Assembly (NCBI GenBank): GCA_033030425.1
Contig: JAUFSD010000023.1
Coordinates: 558,001 to 622,000 of the forward strand
Reading direction: 5' to 3'
DNA: 64,000 nucleotides
Origin: Verpa conica
Taxonomy: Eukaryota; Ascomycota; Pezizomycetes; Pezizales; Morchellaceae
A program made the translations under genes and the position numbers. The notes beneath the pieces are model-generated. The model did no database searches, had not been told where the DNA came from, and saw nothing but the letters and a program-made list of their open reading frames with translations. Positions 60,637 to 64,000 of the stretch are shown in pieces; position 1 is the stretch's first letter, and the number at the start of each line of letters is the position of its first letter.

Positions 60637-62354
60637 ATGAAGCTCCTTACTACTTCTGTGTCTCTTCTCCTCGTCTCTAACCCATTGGGTTCCCTTGCTC
60701 GAGAGAAATCCGTCGATGAAGTTGAGCATGCCAGGTATGCCTCCGGTGAGGTAATGGATTCCATTATGGCTCAGAAAGAAGCAACTTGGAAGCATTACAG
60801 AGAACTGGGGTATTTCAGGCCTGGGCGGTATAAGTCAAGCAACGACTTCTACCCTTGTCAGGACGGCTATGTTACTGTTGGGAAAGAAGCGAATAGCACC
60901 TTCCAGTGTCTCAATCTTGATGTGACGGGTTATTTGACACATGAAGACTTGGGCTCTACTAATAACACTGAACGTATTGGTAGGCTTCTCTAAACCATAT
61001 CCTAAATTTTAGCTACTAAGAAATGTTTCAGGTAGTTCGATCTGGGGAATTACTCTCGAGGGCCGTGAATTCGCTATTATTGGCCAGGCCGATGGGGCAG
61101 CATTCGCAGAAGTTGTTGGTAAGGGTTGGTGGAACTACATCCCCTACTTTGGCAAGAAAGAGGGTACTCTCGATTATATTGGTCGTCTACCACAACACAG
61201 TATTCCTATAATCTGGCGTGAAATCAAGACCTATAAGCACTATGCTATCATTGGGTCTGAGGCTGTCGGTCATGGTATCCAGATTTTTGATCTAAGAAAG
61301 GTAGCTCAGCTCAGTAAACACAGCCTCTAATAGCAACTTACTAATAATAGGAGCATAGCTTCTCGAAGTTAGGCCTAAGTGGAACCCCCTCTCAACCGCG
61401 ACCAAGACCTTCGATATTATAAAAGATGTCACTGGTCACTTTGATAAATTGCCTGTTGGGCGCTCTCACAACGTCGTTATTGCTGAAGCCAGCCAACACA
61501 TTATCGCAGTCGGAGCACAGTGAGTTTCTTATCTAAGAGTCTAGTTGATTTCTCTAATGGGCCCGCAGACCCCGTAACGACACATGCAAATCTGGCTTAA
61601 TATTCATCGACGTCTCCGACCCGTCAAATCCCACTCAAACTGGGTGTGCTGCTGACGACGGGTATGTCCACGATGCTCAATGTCTCATCTACAAAGGCCC
61701 CGATACCCGCTACACCGGTAAAGAGATTTGTTATGGCTACAATGAAGACTCTCTAACTATCTACGATATCACCGATAAAACAACCACCAATATTATCTCC
61801 CGTATCTCCTACGAGGGTGCTTCATACACACACCAGGGATGGGTTCTCGATACCGAGAACCAGGAGTTCCTACTACTAGACGACGAACTCGACGAGCAGC
61901 GAAAGGCCGGCGCCGCAGCAGATCAGAGAGCTACTACCTACATCTGGAACATTGCAAATCTTGAGAAACCCATTCAAACCGGGTTATACAAATCAAGTGT
62001 AGTGTCGATCGACCACAACCAGTTCGTCATTAATGGCTACTCGTATCAATCCAACTACGGTGCAGGTATGCGTATTTTAGATGTGTCTGGGGTCCCGCAG
62101 GACCCGACTGGTGGAAACATCAAGGAAGTCGCGTTTATTGACAGTAAGTTCCCTTTCAAACAATAGCAAGTATAGTCTAACGGGTATTAGTTTTCCCCGA
62201 TGATGACGCTTCGCCTGCTGCTGCGTTCATGGGTACTTGGGGTTCATATGGATACTTTGCATCGGGTCACATCATTATCAACACCTACGACAGGGGCGTT
62301 TTTGTCGTCAAGAGGAGCAAAAAGGTTGTTGGGGGCTTTCGTGCCGAGTTCTAA
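60637..62354 (+). CDS. Secreted LVIVD / choice-of-anchor-B-like repeat protein
   Basis: Exons 60637-60979, 61032-61300, 61359-61519, 61569-62143 and 62191-62354 encode 503 residues. The N-terminus (MKLLTTSVSLLLVSNPLGSLA) is a signal peptide with cleavage likely near residue 21. The mature protein contains repeated beta-propeller-like motifs: SSIWGITLEGREFAIIG, YAIIGSEAVGHGIQIFDLRK, GLIFIDVSDPSNP, YGYNEDSLTIYDITDK, GAGMRILDVSG and YDRGVFVVKRS. The G.x.I.D(V/I)SDP pattern is that of LVIVD repeats and of choice-of-anchor-B family proteins. Several N-glycosylation sites (for example NST and NNT) fit an extracellular location. Fungal members are secreted; no enzymatic activity is established for them as far as I know. 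The final exon ends with GGFRAEF. Confidence 0.85.
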
Positions 62355-62604
62355 GCGCTTGATGTATTTTACACAGTTTAAAAGAAATCTACAGACTATA
62401 TAGCTATGGCAAATCTTATGGGCAAAAAACAGTGACAAGAGCTTAATATGAAAATCATAAGGGTATACAAAGGAAGTGTTCAAGAGGTATCTAGTCAAGC
62501 TTCTGGAATTAGAATTCATTCTGTATATATATAATATAAAATATAGTGAAATTGAATGCCGATAGTTCTAGGTCCAAAGACACCATTATTTACGCACAAA
62601 AAAA

Positions 62605-64000
62605 TCAATCATATCGTGCTCCCTCCCGAATTGGCAACTCCTCCTCCTCCTCGATCCCTATACCCGCGTGATATGCCTCATACCCCATCAACTTATCACC
62701 ACCCACGGTATAAGCCGGTAGCTCCCCAAACTTTAGTCTCACCTTCCCAAGCTTCTCTGGTAAAGGACTTCCACCCAGGCACCAACCCGCAAACGTCTCA
62801 TCAAGTTTCGTATTCCGTGTTGTAAGCAATATGGTGGAAAAGGAGGCGTCGCTTGCCACACCATTCTCCTTAAGAGCTATAATCCCTAATACTACCACAA
62901 AACTAGAAATCCCCATGGCAATCGAATATATGACAATCAGAATAAGTGGTTTGTATTGATATATATTTTGTGTTTGAGTTACGAAGCAGTTCGCTGTCGT
63001 GTTGACGGTATTGATAAGGAGGGGGTAGGCAAGCAATGAGACTGCCATCTTGTACGACATTTCTTGGATGGCTGGGCCTAAGGGACTAACTGTCTCATAA
63101 TCCTTATTTCCTACCAGTGACGTTGAACTGACTTTCGTGCCCTCATGTTCGTAGACTAGAGCCCCGTCTTCCGTGGTGTTAGGCAAGGTATACAAATACC
63201 ACCTACCATCCAGCAAATCGAAGATTGTGTCGAAAAGTGCCCAACTAGCCCCACTATCGTAGCCTTTGTTGAGAGAGGTAAAGTCTTTATAATCGTCCGT
63301 GACAGCGCTGGTAATATTTACCGAGGTTATGATAGGCTCCTGTAATAGATGACTACTAAGGACCTGCGTAATATTGTATTGTGCGACGGAGGCCTGGCAT
63401 ATGTAGCCCTGCCCCCTACGACATACCACGCGGCTATCTGGCCCATCTGGTACGGTTTGAAAGACCCAAAACTTCGTCGGAGACAGGCGTGATGCAAGGA
63501 ATATGGGAATGAAGGCATCGGAAAACTCGGAGCTATTGCTCTGGGGGTTGTCGCATTGAGAAAAGCCGTAGCTAGTATTAGATAGAACACCAGGCAATAT
63601 TGATGGGTCTACTTCTGTACAGTTGACTGCCGGTCCCTCAAATTGAATTGTGTAGGTAAAGACACAGTCTGTGGTACACTCTTTTTCCCATGTTGATTCG
63701 TAGAACTTCGAATCACCTCCGATCGTAATTTTACCTGACAGTGCCGGTATTGTGAAAATCCTTGCGGCTCTAGGGGTGACTCCAAAATAACTGTCATCTT
63801 CTTTTACATCAGTGAGGAAGTTTCCGTAGTCCGTGCTAAGTGCCCTTCTATCGCGATTGAAATCTAAGGACGGTACGGTACAGCTAAAATTAGTCGTTTT
63901 AGATTGTGGCACTACTGAGATAGTACTTGGCGTAAATATCGTCGCAAGTGGGAAAAGTCATTTTACAGCTGCCATAACTGTTGAGACCTTGGCCTTTAAC
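62605..64000 (-). CDS. Fungal membrane protein with large extracellular domain, 5' partial and possibly disrupted
   Basis: The frame is open from 63957 to the stop at 62605, about 450 codons, and runs past the window edge if an in-frame TGA at 63960-63958 is ignored. Conceptual order: a hydrophobic start (LFPLATIFTPSTISVVP), then a Cys- and N-glycosylation-rich ectodomain (NFSCTVP, NCTEVD, NTSYG, NSSEF, NITQVL, NTTED). A transmembrane segment (PLILIVIYSIAMGISSFVVV) and a cytoplasmic tail with LGGSPLPEKLGKVRLKFGE follow. This layout matches a widespread but uncharacterised family of fungal membrane proteins (DUF3176-like organisation; tentative). Upstream of the TGA the same frame continues (KAKVSTVMAAVK), so the TGA may be a nonsense mutation. 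Alternatively a 52-nt GTAAAA...CTCAG intron (63966-63915) removes it. Confidence 0.6.

Overview
The window is nuclear DNA of a filamentous ascomycete (Pezizomycotina). The evidence is short GT-AG introns (mostly 49-99 nt) with CTAAC/CTGAC-like branch sites, CT-rich tracts upstream of start codons, and single-copy orthologues of fungal housekeeping genes. AT-rich gene-poor spacers and small non-autonomous DNA transposons also fit. The long spacers, including about 10 kb without a recognisable gene, may suggest a repeat-tolerant lineage such as Pezizomycetes; that is inference. Most genes are split, so single ORFs are often misleading. Exons below were joined by hand from splice signals and family conservation.

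Layout: 5'-truncated PRP28, a DEAD-box spliceosomal helicase (1-2365, +). Convergent to it is ATG1, the autophagy kinase (5847-9050, -). A gene desert follows (about 9.1-19.2 kb) with hairpins and a poly-A/target-site-duplication scar. Next come cytochrome c peroxidase CCP1 (19232-20534, -) and the diphthamide ligase DPH6 (22786-25122, -), which is flanked on both sides by copies of one MITE family. RAD16 (26831-29786, -) and RAD7 (30806-32811, +) are divergently transcribed from a shared 1.0-kb spacer; their products form one nucleotide-excision-repair complex. Then come an M1 aminopeptidase of the Ape2/Aap1 type (34201-37577, -), a CHFR-like RING E3 ligase without an FHA domain (39098-40673, -), an unrecognised protein (43941-44929, +) and an M16 metallopeptidase of the YOL098C/Sdd3 type with an acidic tail (46425-49917, -).

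The right quarter is more accessory. It holds two tandem F-box-like paralogues (51267-52715 and 54522-56180, +) separated by a GC-rich repeat block and a third MITE copy, a seven-exon DUF2306-type membrane protein (57926-59280, +), a secreted LVIVD/choice-of-anchor-B-like protein (60637-62354, +), and the 3' part of a membrane protein carrying an in-frame stop (62605-64000, -).

The most notable observations are the RAD7/RAD16 divergent pair, a RAD7 start codon that appears to be split by a stop-free 51-nt intron, a similar 51-nt intron at the RAD16 N-terminus, a three-copy TA-flanked MITE family with about 70-bp inverted termini, and a second pogo/Fot1-like MITE. I found no CRISPR array, rRNA gene or convincing tRNA gene.
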